The notes: generated by a model from the sequence alone, not told the origin. 51,554 bases of DNA from Salinicola salarius (GCF_003206135.1 NZ_PZJT01000006.1:466681-518234); one strand, 5' to 3'; counted from the stretch's first letter, positions 8,433 to 20,135 are shown. Numbers and translations are program-made.

Positions 8433-9800
8433 ATGACAATGTCCCTGGTCTCTCCCGACGATATCCGCAGCGCCTTCTCGCAAGCCATGTCCGACATGTA
8501 CCGCCAGGAAGTGCCGCAATACGGCGATCTACTGGAACTGGTCGCCAACATCAACCGCGAGACGCTGACAGCGGACCCGGCACTGGCCGCCCGGCTCGAT
8601 GCTCAGAACGAAACGTCGCGCCTGGATGTCGAACGCCACGGGGCGATTCGCGTCGGCACCGCCGAGGAGCTGTCGACGCTGAGGCGGGTCTTCGCGTTGA
8701 TGGGCATGTTCCCGGTGAGCTATTACGACCTGTCGGAAGCGGGCGTGCCGGTTCACTCCACCGCCTTCCGCCCCATCGACGAGGATTCGCTCCGGCGCAA
8801 TCCTTTCCGCGTCTTCACGTCGCTGTTGCGCCTGGAGCTGATCGAGAACGACGACCTGCGCCGCCAGGCCGCCTCGATCCTTGCCGAACGCGACATCTTC
8901 ACGCCGGCGGCCCGCGAGCTGATCGAACTCGGCGAGCGCCAGGGCGGCTTCGACCGCGACCAGGCCGAGCGCTTCGTGACCGAGATCCTCGAAACCTTCC
9001 GCTGGCACCGCGACGCGACCGTCGATCACGAGACTTACCAGGCGCTGCACGACGCCCATCGCCTGATCGCCGACGTGGTCTGCTTTCGCGGCCCGCATAT
9101 CAATCATCTCACCCCGCGCACGCTGGATATCGATGCCGCCCAGGCTGCCATGCCCGACTACGGAATCACGCCCAAGGCCGTCATCGAAGGCCCACCCAAG
9201 CGCGAGTGGCCCATTCTGCTACGCCAGACCAGCTTCAAGGCACTGGAAGAGCCGGTGCGCTTCGCCGGCAGCGATGGCGGCACCCATACCGCTCGCTTTG
9301 GCGAGATCGAGCAGCGCGGCATGGCGCTGACGCCCAAGGGGCGCGCGCTGTACGATGAATTGCTGGCCAACTCCCGCCAGGCGCCGCCCGCCGCCGACAA
9401 TCTCGCCCACCAGCGCCAATTGAGCGAGTACTTCACGGCATTCCCGGATGACCTGGACGCGCTGCAGCGTGACGCGCTGGCCTACTTCCATTACGCGATC
9501 AGCGAGAGCGGCCGCCAACGCCTGGCCGACGGCGAGCCAGCCCCGGCCTCGCTGGACGAGGCCCTGGCAGCAGACTGGATCGACGCCACGCCGATCACCT
9601 ACGAGGATTTTCTGCCGGTCAGCGCCGCCGGCATCTTCCAGTCGAATCTCGGCGATGCCCGACACCAGGCGTATGCCAATGAATCCAATCAGGGCGCCTT
9701 CGAGCTCGCCCTCGGCCGGCCGGTTCACGACGAGTTCGAACTCTACGGCCGGTTGCAGGAGGACTCTCTGGCTCGCGTGCGGCAGCAGTTGGGTATCTAG
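8433..9800 (+). CDS. 2-oxoadipate dioxygenase/decarboxylase (DUF1338, YdcJ/HglS type)
   Basis: This is a 455-residue protein of the DUF1338 family. Characterised members (HglS of Pseudomonas putida, E. coli YdcJ) are Fe(II)-dependent enzymes that turn 2-oxoadipate into D-2-hydroxyglutarate in lysine catabolism. Visible landmarks are the opening SDMYRQEVPQYGDLLELV, the metal-site region RGPHINHLTPRTLDID, the substrate-side segment LLRQTSFKALEEPVRF, and the C-terminal YEDFLPVSAAGIFQSNL. The ATG at 8433 (or 8439) is preferred over the long upstream extension. I see no other lysine-degradation genes alongside, so the pathway link rests on family membership. An SDR gene follows 75 bp downstream. 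Confidence 0.88.
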   Translation: MTMSLVSPDDIRSAFSQAMSDMYRQEVPQYGDLLELVANINRETLTADPALAARLDAQNETSRLDVERHGAIRVGTAEELSTLRRVFALMGMFPVSYYDLSEAGVPVHSTAFRPIDEDSLRRNPFRVFTSLLRLELIENDDLRRQAASILAERDIFTPAARELIELGERQGGFDRDQAERFVTEILETFRWHRDATVDHETYQALHDAHRLIADVVCFRGPHINHLTPRTLDIDAAQAAMPDYGITPKAVIEGPPKREWPILLRQTSFKALEEPVRFAGSDGGTHTARFGEIEQRGMALTPKGRALYDELLANSRQAPPAADNLAHQRQLSEYFTAFPDDLDALQRDALAYFHYAISESGRQRLADGEPAPASLDEALAADWIDATPITYEDFLPVSAAGIFQSNLGDARHQAYANESNQGAFELALGRPVHDEFELYGRLQEDSLARVRQQLGI

Positions 9801-9875
9801 ACACGGAGTTCGAGCCCCAATCGCGCCGCAAGCAGATATGCCCGGGCGCCAGAGTATTTCAGAGAGGGAAGTGGA

Positions 9876-10646
9876 ATGCCGCAAACGGAGCGACAAGACA
9901 ACGACAAGACGACCCCCATCGTCATTGTTACCGGCGGTTCTCGCGGCATCGGCGCCAGCCTGGTCGATCGCCTGCATCGCGAGGGCTTTGGCGTGCTCTT
10001 CACCCACGCCCAATCCCCACAGGAAGCGGAAACCCTGGAGCAAACTTTCTCTGATGACGGCCCGGTGGTCCGCGGCTTGCAGTGCGACGTTGCGAACCCC
10101 GACGCATCAACATGTATTTTCGATGCGGCCGAAGCGCTCGGCGATCCCGTGGCACTGGTCAACAACGCGGGTATCACGGGCGGCCTGGGACCTCTGGCCG
10201 AACTCGGAGACAACGAACTGGACCGGGTCATCGCGGTCAATCTCGCGGCGCCAGCCAGGCTATGCCGTGAGGCAGCGCGACGCTGGCAGAATCACGCCAG
10301 CCGCAAATCCATCGTCAACGTATCGTCGGTCGCCGCCCGGACAGGATCGCCCAACGAGTATGTCGTCTACGCGGCAACCAAGGCGGGTCTGGAAGCACTC
10401 ACACGGGGTCTGGCCAAAGAGCTGGCGGGAGCGAACATTCTCGTCAATGCGGTTTCGCCCGGTACGACCGATACCACGCTTCATGCCCGCTCGGGTGAGC
10501 CGGATCGGGCCAAGCGCATCGCCGAGAAGATACCGCTCGGCCGCGCCGGTCAACCCGACGAAATCGCCAACGCCATCGCATGGCTGCTTTCGACGGAGAC
10601 GAGCTATATCACGGGCTCGGTGATCGAGGTAACCGGCGGGCTCTAG
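9876..10646 (+). CDS. SDR family oxidoreductase (FabG-like)
   Basis: This is a 256-residue classical short-chain dehydrogenase/reductase. The cofactor motif TGGSRGIG lies at residues 19-26, the structural NNAG at 96-99, and the catalytic serine in VSSVAA (about 150-151) with Y165-x3-K169 (YAATK). It ends with the family-typical ITGSVIEVTGGL. The substrate cannot be read from sequence. The preceding DUF1338 gene and the following MFS carrier suggest use of a hydroxy- or oxo-acid or polyol, but this is inference. The start has a clear purine-rich ribosome site (AGAGAGGGAAG) just upstream. Confidence 0.9.
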   Translation: MPQTERQDNDKTTPIVIVTGGSRGIGASLVDRLHREGFGVLFTHAQSPQEAETLEQTFSDDGPVVRGLQCDVANPDASTCIFDAAEALGDPVALVNNAGITGGLGPLAELGDNELDRVIAVNLAAPARLCREAARRWQNHASRKSIVNVSSVAARTGSPNEYVVYAATKAGLEALTRGLAKELAGANILVNAVSPGTTDTTLHARSGEPDRAKRIAEKIPLGRAGQPDEIANAIAWLLSTETSYITGSVIEVTGGL

Positions 10647-10761
10647 CATCGGACAGGCATGAAGGTCGTATGGACACATGCTCTTGTCGTGGAGAGTGAA
10701 TCGCGTTCCGGTCAGTCAGCCTAGGCTGAAGTTCCTTCTTCAGCCGTGTGAGGCTCGGACA

Positions 10762-12135
10762 GTGCATTCATCCAATAACAATGATCATGACATCTCATCC
10801 GCTTCGACCGACGTCGATCTCTCCACGCTACGCAAGGTAATCGCGGCTTCGGCGATCGGCAATTTCGTCGAGTGGTTCGATTTTGCCGTCTACGGCTTTC
10901 TGGCCGTGGTCATATCGCAGCATTTCTTCCCGCCGGGGGACGATTCCCTGGCGCTACTGCAGACATTCGCCGTATTCGCGGTCTCGTTCGCCCTGCGCCC
11001 GCTGGGCGGCATCTTCTTCGGCATGCTCGGCGACAGGATCGGACGCAAGCGCATTCTGGCGGTGACCGTCCTGCTGATGGCCGGAGCCACGACGCTGATC
11101 GGCATCCTGCCGACCTATGCAAGCGTCGGCCTGTTCGCCCCGCTGGCACTGGCGCTGGCTCGCTGCGTTCAAGGCTTCTCCGCCGGCGGTGAGTATGCCG
11201 GTGCCTGCGCCTTCGTGATGGAACACGCGCCCACCCATCGCAAGGCGCGCTATGGCAGTTTCGTCCCGGTTTCGACCTTTCTGGCCTTCGCTACGGCCGC
11301 GGCATTGACCTTCGTCATCAGTGCCCTGCTGTCAGAGGAAGCTCTGAATGCCTGGGGCTGGCGCGTACCGTTTCTGATCGCCGCACCACTGGGACTGGTC
11401 GGGCTCTACATGCGTTTGCGTCTGGACGAATCTCCCGCCTTCCAGGCCCTGAAAGCGCAACACGCCGTTCCGCAGGCACCATTGAAGGAAACCGTGCGCA
11501 CGCATGGCACGACCATCGTCAGCCTGAGCGCGTTCATCTCGGTCACGGCGCTATCGTTCTATATGTTCACCACCTACTTCACGACCTACATGCAGGTTGT
11601 CGGGAGCGCCTCGCGGACCACCGCCCTTCTGGCCAGCCTCGGCGCGCTGATCTTCGCGGCGGCGTTGTGCCCGTTCGTCGGCCGTTATGCCGACCGTGTC
11701 GGACGGCGCCGAACGATACTGACGGCGGGGATCTGTCTGATCGCTGCTGTATTTCCCGCCTATACGCTGGCCGGCAGCGGAGAATGGTGGGCATCGCTGA
11801 TCGGCGCGATGCTGATGGCGGTGGGCGCGGTGATCTGCGGCGTAGTCACGGCGGTCCTGCTGTCGGAGCAGTTCCCGACACGCGTGCGCTACACCGCCTC
11901 GGCGCTCTGCTACAACGTCTCCTACACGATCTTCGGCGGCACGGCACCGCTGGTCGCGACGTGGTTGATCGAGCGTACCGGCAACAACCTGTCGCCGGCG
12001 ATCTACCTGATCGCAATCACGCTGCTGGCGATGTGGGGTGGTCTGCGCCTGCCGGAATCCGCCCATCGTGCCTTGAACGCCGACGAATCCGAATGGCAGC
12101 GCGCGCCGAAATCCGCCGCCCAGCCGGCTCTCTAA
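10762..12135 (+). CDS. MFS transporter, metabolite:H+ symporter (MHS/ProP-like) family
   Basis: This is a 457-residue major facilitator with about 12 transmembrane helices. The opening GNFVEWFDFAVYGFLAVVIS is the hallmark of the metabolite:H+ symporters (ProP, KgtP, ShiA types). It has the loop 2-3 motif GMLGDRIGRKR and the central VQGFSAGGEYAGA signature. Likely substrates are organic acids or compatible solutes such as proline or betaine; this cannot be narrowed further. The GTG at 10762 is preferred, with GAGG about 9 bp upstream. An ATG at 10678 would add 28 residues without hydrophobic or family-like content. It converges with the exported hydrolase. Confidence 0.88.
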   Translation: MHSSNNNDHDISSASTDVDLSTLRKVIAASAIGNFVEWFDFAVYGFLAVVISQHFFPPGDDSLALLQTFAVFAVSFALRPLGGIFFGMLGDRIGRKRILAVTVLLMAGATTLIGILPTYASVGLFAPLALALARCVQGFSAGGEYAGACAFVMEHAPTHRKARYGSFVPVSTFLAFATAAALTFVISALLSEEALNAWGWRVPFLIAAPLGLVGLYMRLRLDESPAFQALKAQHAVPQAPLKETVRTHGTTIVSLSAFISVTALSFYMFTTYFTTYMQVVGSASRTTALLASLGALIFAAALCPFVGRYADRVGRRRTILTAGICLIAAVFPAYTLAGSGEWWASLIGAMLMAVGAVICGVVTAVLLSEQFPTRVRYTASALCYNVSYTIFGGTAPLVATWLIERTGNNLSPAIYLIAITLLAMWGGLRLPESAHRALNADESEWQRAPKSAAQPAL

Positions 12136-12137
12136 TA

Positions 12138-12192
12138 CATCGGCAAGCCGCTCACGGCTGGCTGATCCATCGACAAGCCGCTCATGGCTGGC
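12138..12192. repeat. 30-bp-period tandem duplication containing small hairpins
   Basis: Two 25-bp copies (12138-12162 and 12168-12192) match at 23 of 25 positions. Each contains a small stem (AGCCG...CGGCT or AGCCG...TGGCT). They lie between the convergent MFS and hydrolase genes; the second copy reaches into the 3' end of the hydrolase. They may form a bidirectional transcription end. Confidence 0.75.
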
Positions 12193-13546
12193 GGGCATAG
12201 ACTCTGGCCCGCCAGTCGGCGACTTCGTAATCCGTGTCGAAATGGCAACCGCCATCGTAGACAGCGGCTTCCCGCGTTTCGCAGTACTGGGCAACCGCCT
12301 CCGGTGTAGGCTTGTGACCGCGCTCGACCCAGCGGTCGAGGGATTCCAGCGCAGCGGCATATTGCGGCGTGGAAAGCTTGCTGTGTCGAGCTTCGTCGGT
12401 ATAGATCTGGACCAGCGAGTCGGCCGTGCCGCTATCCTGGCGTGCGCGCCGGTATAGCCATTCGTTCTCGACGAAGATGATCGGGTCGTCGATGGCGTGC
12501 ATGGTCACGGTGGGGATGTCGGTATTCCCGCTCAGCCCCGCATCCGCGCCAAGCTTCTCGACCGCCCGGGCATCCTCGTCGAAGCGGGAGATCCCCTTGT
12601 TGAGCGCCTCGTCGTTGCTCGAGCCCCGGTAGCGTACGTTGCGGTTGGAGAACGGGCTCGCGCCACCGAGACGCTGCTCGACCATGTCCTGAAACAGAAA
12701 CGTCGACCAGCGCATGTGCGCCTTCAACGTGCCGGGCGGAATCCGCACGACATCGACGATATTGTTCAGCGTCTGCTGCTGGATGAGCGTGCGCTGCTCC
12801 GCCGGCAGGCCGGCGCCGGTACAGGCGTCGACCCGGGCATTGAGTTCCTCCGGCGTCATCTCGGCGCCTTTGGGCAGCCCTTCCCAGAGCGGGTATTGCG
12901 TTTCGTCAGGATAGGGGTGATTGGCGCAGTAGTACTGGTAGACGGCGCGGAGATCGGCGCGAAACTGATAGGCCTGGGTACCGCCCCCGAGCACGCCGCT
13001 GGTGAGCAGCGCCCCATCGTAGCGATGGTGGCCATTGTCGTCCGTTCCGTAGAGCTCCATCGCCTTGGCGGCCACGTTACCGCCCCAGGACTGCCCGTGC
13101 AGGTAGATGCGTTCGGGCTGGCCGAAACGCTCGACGAACAGCCGTCGCAGATAGTCGGTGTCTTCGGCCGCCATGCGCACACCATATCCGCCACGCCGAT
13201 AACTGGAGCCTGCCCAGGCGTAACCCTCGCGAACCATGACGTCATACTGACGCAGGTCGATATCGAGAGGATCGTCGGGTTGCGGGGCATTGGGGCGCGG
13301 CCCGCCATGACTGTGCAGAACCAGTTTGTGATTCCAGTCGTCGGGAATCGCGATCCAGTAGTAGGCGCCGTGAGTATCCTGGCCGGTGAAACATCGGGTG
13401 GCGGTCGGCAGCCAGTCGGGACAATCGGCCTGGTTCATTGAATCGGCATCCCGGGAAAGCTCGTCGGCCTGTAGCGGATGGCAATATCCCGCCAGCAGGC
13501 CGATGACCAGCAATCCTTGCCGCCAGGTGGGAGTTGGCTTCGGCAC
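12182..13546 (-). CDS. Exported alpha/beta hydrolase
   Basis: This is a 454-residue predicted secreted hydrolase. From the GTG at 13546 the protein starts with a basic/polar stretch, a hydrophobic core (GLLVIGLLAG) and an alanine-ending cleavage region (HPLQA), a good Sec signal. The nucleophile motif is GQSWGG (serine near residue 153), with the oxyanion region LVLHSHGGP upstream. A later aspartate (HAIDDPIIFVE) and a histidine (DEARHSKL) could complete the triad. GAGGG lies 7 bp before this GTG, which decides the start over a 19-residue longer ATG form with a worse signal. Several cysteines suggest disulfides. The substrate is unknown; an ester or peptide are both possible. Confidence 0.75.
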   Translation of the reverse strand: MPKPTPTWRQGLLVIGLLAGYCHPLQADELSRDADSMNQADCPDWLPTATRCFTGQDTHGAYYWIAIPDDWNHKLVLHSHGGPRPNAPQPDDPLDIDLRQYDVMVREGYAWAGSSYRRGGYGVRMAAEDTDYLRRLFVERFGQPERIYLHGQSWGGNVAAKAMELYGTDDNGHHRYDGALLTSGVLGGGTQAYQFRADLRAVYQYYCANHPYPDETQYPLWEGLPKGAEMTPEELNARVDACTGAGLPAEQRTLIQQQTLNNIVDVVRIPPGTLKAHMRWSTFLFQDMVEQRLGGASPFSNRNVRYRGSSNDEALNKGISRFDEDARAVEKLGADAGLSGNTDIPTVTMHAIDDPIIFVENEWLYRRARQDSGTADSLVQIYTDEARHSKLSTPQYAAALESLDRWVERGHKPTPEAVAQYCETREAAVYDGGCHFDTDYEVADWRARVYARQP

Positions 13547-13628
13547 GCTTGGGCCCTCGTCGGTTTTGGCACGGAATGCCGTTACGACTGACCTCGCTGC
13601 CAAATGTTCCTCAGGCGGCGATGCCCGT

Positions 13629-14171
13629 TTACGCTTGGGAATCGGAGGGCGGCACGCCGGAATCGCGCTGGAAGTAGCGATGCCCGCAAGCGTGACAGGC
13701 GTCCAGACGGGCCACCTGATCGAGCATCACGCCAGCCCCGCAGTGAACACAGCTCATGCGCCCGGGCAGGGCCACTTCCCCGGCGGTATAGTCGGCCCGG
13801 GCCGCTTCGAGATCGTCGTCGAAGCGTTCGCGGTCGATGGTGGTGCGATCGGCGATCGAGAACAGCGCTTCGCTGACTCGTCGCGAGAGTACGTCGAGAT
13901 CGATCCCCAGCCAGGTCGCGACGCCTTCGCCGCCCTTGGCCAGAAACTGACGAAAATCGCGCATGTCCCGCTCGACCCAGGCTCGCAGCAGCGCCACCTC
14001 GTCCTTGGTGAACTCCTCGAATTCGGCTTCGAATGCCACCGCCTCGTCGAGTTCCTTCTGAAAACTCTCCCAGGAGAGCTCCCCGCCGCCGTCCTTCAAT
14101 CGGGTCAGAATGCGCTCGTACGCTTCGCTGAGACGGGAACGCGCCTCGGGTCGTGACTGTTGCTCATCCAT
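13629..14171 (-). CDS. Zinc-ribbon protein (DUF1451, YbeL-like)
   Basis: This is a 180-residue cytosolic protein of the YbeL/DUF1451 family. An acidic, helical N-terminal region (residues 10-75) contains many E and D residues. It ends with a zinc ribbon made of two CxxC pairs (SCVHCGAG and ACHACGHRYFQ, about residues 132-160). E. coli ybeL also lies near leuS, so the position divergent from leuS supports the call. The biochemical function is unknown. The ATG at 14171 is the family start; the longer open frame upstream is repeat-rich non-coding sequence. Confidence 0.85.
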   Translation of the reverse strand: MDEQQSRPEARSRLSEAYERILTRLKDGGGELSWESFQKELDEAVAFEAEFEEFTKDEVALLRAWVERDMRDFRQFLAKGGEGVATWLGIDLDVLSRRVSEALFSIADRTTIDRERFDDDLEAARADYTAGEVALPGRMSCVHCGAGVMLDQVARLDACHACGHRYFQRDSGVPPSDSQA

Positions 14172-17048
<2,877 letters not shown>

Positions 17049-17050
17049 GC

Positions 17051-17100
17051 CGTTGCCATCTGAAACGTTGCCACCTGGAACCTTGCCAAGCGGCAACGTT
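17051..17100 (+). repeat. 15-bp tandem repeat and stem-loop between leuS and lptE
   Basis: CGTTGCCATCTGAAA (17051-17065), CGTTGCCACCTGGAA (17066-17080) and the weaker CCTTGCCAAGCGGCA (17081-17095) form a degenerate 15-bp repeat. AACGTTGCC (17064-17072) also pairs perfectly with GGCAACGTT (17092-17100), so the transcript could fold here. It may attenuate leuS read-through into lptE. Confidence 0.7.
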
Positions 17101-17159
17101 CGATATCGGACCCATCCGGCACTGCGAAAGCGGTGCCGTCATGTAAAAAGGAGCTTCTC

Positions 17160-17648
17160 ATGATGCGTCGCACCGTTCTGGCCGGCCTGATGGCCGTGTC
17201 ATTGACTGCCTTGGCCGGCTGCGGCTTCCAGCTCCGTGGCCTGAATCAGCCGACCCTGGCTATCCCGGAGCTGAATCTCAACGCCAACGTCTCGCCGTTC
17301 AGCGAGGAGGTTCGTCGCGCGCTGGAGAATGCCGGCACCCGTATCAGCGAAACGGCGGACATCCGCGTCAATCTCGGCGACGAGCGGATCAGCGAGAATC
17401 GGCTGACGCGTTCCGATTCCGGCAGCCGCGAAACCGAAGTCACGCTGACGGCCCCGTTCTCCGTCCAGCGCGAGTCGGACGATGCCTATCTGCTGAATCA
17501 GCAACAGCTGGAAGCGTCGACGACGGTACTGCTGTCGACGGACGACATCTATTCCGGTGAAGAAGTGCGCACGGAGGCCATCCGGCAGTTGCGTCGAGAC
17601 GCGGCGACCCAACTGATCGATCGACTGGATGCGCTCGAGACGCCATGA
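17160..17648 (+). CDS. lptE: LPS assembly lipoprotein LptE
   Basis: LptE is the outer-membrane lipoprotein that plugs LptD and is needed to insert LPS into the outer leaflet. The 162-residue product has a lipoprotein signal peptide with lipobox LAGC and acylated cysteine at residue 21, followed by the typical GFQLRG start of the mature domain. Size, lipobox and position between leuS and holA all fit. AAGGAG (17148-17153) sits 6 bp before the ATG at 17160, which decides the start over an upstream in-frame codon at 17133. The stop overlaps holA by 4 bp. Confidence 0.94.
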   Translation: MMRRTVLAGLMAVSLTALAGCGFQLRGLNQPTLAIPELNLNANVSPFSEEVRRALENAGTRISETADIRVNLGDERISENRLTRSDSGSRETEVTLTAPFSVQRESDDAYLLNQQQLEASTTVLLSTDDIYSGEEVRTEAIRQLRRDAATQLIDRLDALETP

Positions 17649-18703
17649 AGGTATTTCCCGACAAGCTGGAAGACGCGCTCAAGAAACGTCTGCCGCCGGT
17701 GGTGATGGTGGCAGGCGACGAGCCGCTGATTCATCTCGAGGCTTGCGATGCCGTGCGTCGGGTTGCCCGCGAGCGTGGCATCGAGGAGCGCGAGGTCATG
17801 CATGTGGAGTCCGGCTTTCAGTGGACTCAACTGCTGGAATCGGCGTCCAGCCTGTCGCTGTTCGCGTCGAGCAAGCTGATCGAAGTCCGGCTGGGCGGGC
17901 AATCGCCCGGCCAGGATGGCGGCAAGGCTCTCGAGGCTTATGCCGAACAGGCCGGCGACAGCGACAACGTGCTGCTGCTGTCCAGCCAGCGCCTGGACCG
18001 CAAGGCGCAGTCGAGCAAATGGTTCAAGACGCTGGACAAGCTGGGCGTGTTCGTCCCGGTGTGGCCAGTGGATCACCAGCGCCTGGGCTTCTGGATGCGT
18101 GACCGGGCCAATCGCTATGGCTTCACCATGGACATGGACGCGGCCCGACTTCTCGGCGAGCGCACCGAGGGCAACCTGCTGGCAGCCGACCAGGAGCTGC
18201 AGAAACTGGCGCTGCTGATGCCGCCCAACGCCCGCCTCGATGTCAGCGCCATCGCCAACGGGGTCGAAAGTAGTGCGCGTTACGATGTCTTCACGCTCAC
18301 GGATGCCTGCCTGAAAGGCGACCGTGATCGAGTCGCGCGGATCGTGCGCGGCTTGCGTCAGGAAGGTGTCGAAGCGCCGGTCATTCTGTGGGCACTGACC
18401 CGCGAGCTGCGTACGCTGCTGTCGATCTTCCAGCATCTCGACCAGGGTCAGAGTCTGGAACACGCCTGCAAGGCGCAGCGGCCGATGATTCCGGAAAAGC
18501 GCCGTCCCGGTTATCAGCAGGCACTCAAGCGACTCCCCCAGCGTCGTCTGCACAAGCTGCTGCTGTTCGCACAGCGCATCGATCTGGCCATCAAGGGTGC
18601 CGTCGCCCTGCCGGTGTGGGATTGCCTGCAGGATCTCGCCCTCACGCTGGCCGGCGGTCGCGGTTTGCTGGCGGAAATGCCTTACGCCTACCGTACCGCT
18701 TGA
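17645..18703 (+). CDS. holA: DNA polymerase III subunit delta
   Basis: HolA (delta) is the clamp-loader subunit that opens the beta sliding clamp. The 352-residue product has the family opening LPPVVMVAGDEPLIHLEACDAVR and a degenerate AAA+ module (residues 15-210), with the SASSLSLFASSKLIEVRL segment typical of delta. A C-terminal helical collar domain ends near LPVWDCLQDLALTLAG. The ATG overlaps the lptE stop (ATGA), giving translational coupling. The leuS-lptE-holA order matches E. coli. Confidence 0.96.
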   Translation: MKVFPDKLEDALKKRLPPVVMVAGDEPLIHLEACDAVRRVARERGIEEREVMHVESGFQWTQLLESASSLSLFASSKLIEVRLGGQSPGQDGGKALEAYAEQAGDSDNVLLLSSQRLDRKAQSSKWFKTLDKLGVFVPVWPVDHQRLGFWMRDRANRYGFTMDMDAARLLGERTEGNLLAADQELQKLALLMPPNARLDVSAIANGVESSARYDVFTLTDACLKGDRDRVARIVRGLRQEGVEAPVILWALTRELRTLLSIFQHLDQGQSLEHACKAQRPMIPEKRRPGYQQALKRLPQRRLHKLLLFAQRIDLAIKGAVALPVWDCLQDLALTLAGGRGLLAEMPYAYRTA

Positions 18704-18740
18704 CGTCTTTTACCGGACGTCTTTGCCGGCGTCTCTGCCG
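18702..18740. repeat. Short tandem repeat after holA
   Basis: GACGTCTTTTACCG (18702-18715), GACGTCTTTGCCG (18716-18728) and GCGTCTCTGCCG (18729-18740) are three degenerate copies of a 12-14-bp unit. They begin at the holA stop and lie between holA and the promoter of the Bcr/CflA exporter. Confidence 0.7.
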
Positions 18741-18772
18741 GCCTTCTCAGCCAGCGTGAAACGAAGCCGAAT

Positions 18773-18801
18773 TTGACCTCCCCACGGCACATCCATATAG
18801 T
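18773..18801 (+). promoter_or_regulatory. Predicted sigma70 promoter of the Bcr/CflA gene
   Basis: TTGACC (18773-18778) and TATAGT (18796-18801) are separated by the optimal 17 bp. The predicted start of transcription is near 18808, about 34 nt before the ATG at 18842. The TTG that opens the longest reading frame is actually the start of this -35 box. Confidence 0.75.
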
Positions 18802-18817
18802 TGACTATCTCAACTAT
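18797..18817. promoter_or_regulatory. MarR-like operator palindrome
   Basis: A perfect inverted repeat, ATAGTTGA (18797-18804) and TCAACTAT (18810-18817), with spacer CTATC. It overlaps the -10 box and the predicted transcription start of the drug exporter. Size and AT-rich palindromic form resemble sites bound by MarR-family repressors; the regulator is not identified. Confidence 0.7.
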
Positions 18818-18841
18818 CCAGCAATGTACGTCACAGGCTCC

Positions 18842-20023
18842 ATGTCCCGCCCTTACTCCTTTGCCTTGCCGCTCGTGTTAGCCATCACCATGGCGCTCGG
18901 GCCGTTGTCGATCGATGCCTACCTCCCCGCTTTCCCGGCCATGGCCGATGCGATGGGGGTCGGCATTGGTGACGTGTCGAGGAGCCTCTCGGTCTATATC
19001 TTCGGTCTCGCCATCGGGCAACTGGTCGGTGGTCCGCTATCGGATCGCGTGGGGCGATCCCGCGTCATGTATGCGGGGCTGGCTATTTTCATCGCGGCCG
19101 CCCTGGGCATTACCCAGGTCGATGACCTGAACCTGCTGCTGATGCTGCGTGGCCTGCAGGCCTTCGGTGCTGGCTGGATCATGGTGCTGGTGCCGGCGCT
19201 GGTGCGAGACCAGGTCAGGGGGCGCGAAGCGGCCAAACTGTTCAGCATGATCGGGCTGATCATGGTGGTAGCTCCCGGTGTCGCGCCCAGCATCGGTAGC
19301 GCCCTACTGGCGCTTGGCGGCTGGCACGCGATTTTCTGGTTCCTCGCCATCTACGCGCTCGGCGTGATTCCGTTGCAGGCTCGCGTGGTGCTGCGCCACG
19401 CCAGGCCCACCGCCAAGGCCCATCATGAAGACTCGCTGCTGACCCGTTACCGTTTCGTTCTGGCGACCCGGGCCGCGCTTCCTTTCATTGCCCTGCAGGC
19501 CTTTGCCTTCTCGGTCATGATGCTGTTCATCACTCACGCATCCTTCATCTATCAGGCCCATTTCGGTCAGTCGGAGAGCGCCTTCTCGCTGATGTTCGGC
19601 GCCAATATCCTGGTCATGCTGCTGGTCAACCTGACCAACCGCGCCGTTCTCCACCGGTTCACGTCGCGACAGATTCTGATTACCTGCCTATGCGTGCAGT
19701 TCACCGGTGTCCTGCTGCTATCACTGATGACCTGGCTGGAGGTTTCCGTCTGGCTGTTCCTGCCGGCCATGATGTTGACCATTGGCGCCCAGGGCGCCGT
19801 CGTGCCCAACAACCAGGCCTGCTTCATGGAATACTTCGAACGCCATGGCGGCACTGCGGCCTCTCTGCTCGGTGCCTGCCAGTTCGGGGTTGCCGGCACG
19901 CTGAGTGCGCTATCGACCCTGCTGCCGGAAACGTTGGGCTGGGTCATCGCCTCGATGTTTCTCTGCTCGCTCGTCTGCATGGGTGTCATCGTCGGCGCAC
20001 TGCGTCCACACCGGGCTCGCTGA
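18842..20023 (+). CDS. Bcr/CflA family multidrug efflux MFS transporter
   Basis: This is a 393-residue, 12-helix major facilitator of the drug:H+ antiporter-1 (Bcr/CflA) branch. The opening ALGPLSIDAYLPAFPAMA is the branch signature. The loop 2-3 motif is GGPLSDRVGR, and the motif C-like region is GLIMVVAPGVAPSIGSALL. It should export amphipathic drugs from the cytoplasm using the proton gradient. The start is set at ATG 18842 because the promoter and a palindromic operator occupy 18773-18817; a longer frame from TTG 18773 would run through them. Regulation by a MarR-type repressor released by ligand is likely. The SlyA-type gene at 41.8 kb is not an obvious match. Confidence 0.9.
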   Translation: MSRPYSFALPLVLAITMALGPLSIDAYLPAFPAMADAMGVGIGDVSRSLSVYIFGLAIGQLVGGPLSDRVGRSRVMYAGLAIFIAAALGITQVDDLNLLLMLRGLQAFGAGWIMVLVPALVRDQVRGREAAKLFSMIGLIMVVAPGVAPSIGSALLALGGWHAIFWFLAIYALGVIPLQARVVLRHARPTAKAHHEDSLLTRYRFVLATRAALPFIALQAFAFSVMMLFITHASFIYQAHFGQSESAFSLMFGANILVMLLVNLTNRAVLHRFTSRQILITCLCVQFTGVLLLSLMTWLEVSVWLFLPAMMLTIGAQGAVVPNNQACFMEYFERHGGTAASLLGACQFGVAGTLSALSTLLPETLGWVIASMFLCSLVCMGVIVGALRPHRAR

Positions 20024-20066
20024 ACCGACCTGAACAGCCGTGAACATCACGCCTGCGGCAGGACGT

Positions 20067-20094
20067 AAAAAAGCCGGGCGACGCCGCCCGGCTT
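20067..20094 (-). terminator. Rho-independent terminator of the giant secreted protein gene
   Basis: Stem AAGCCGGGCG (20071-20080) pairs with CGCCCGGCTT (20085-20094) over a 4-nt loop. Read on the minus strand, it is followed by six U residues (A-run 20067-20072). It lies 41 bp past the stop of the giant gene and may also serve the convergent drug exporter weakly. Confidence 0.85.
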
Positions 20095-20135
20095 AACGAT
20101 GGACAAGCTGAAGGGATGTCTAGGCGGAAGGAAAC

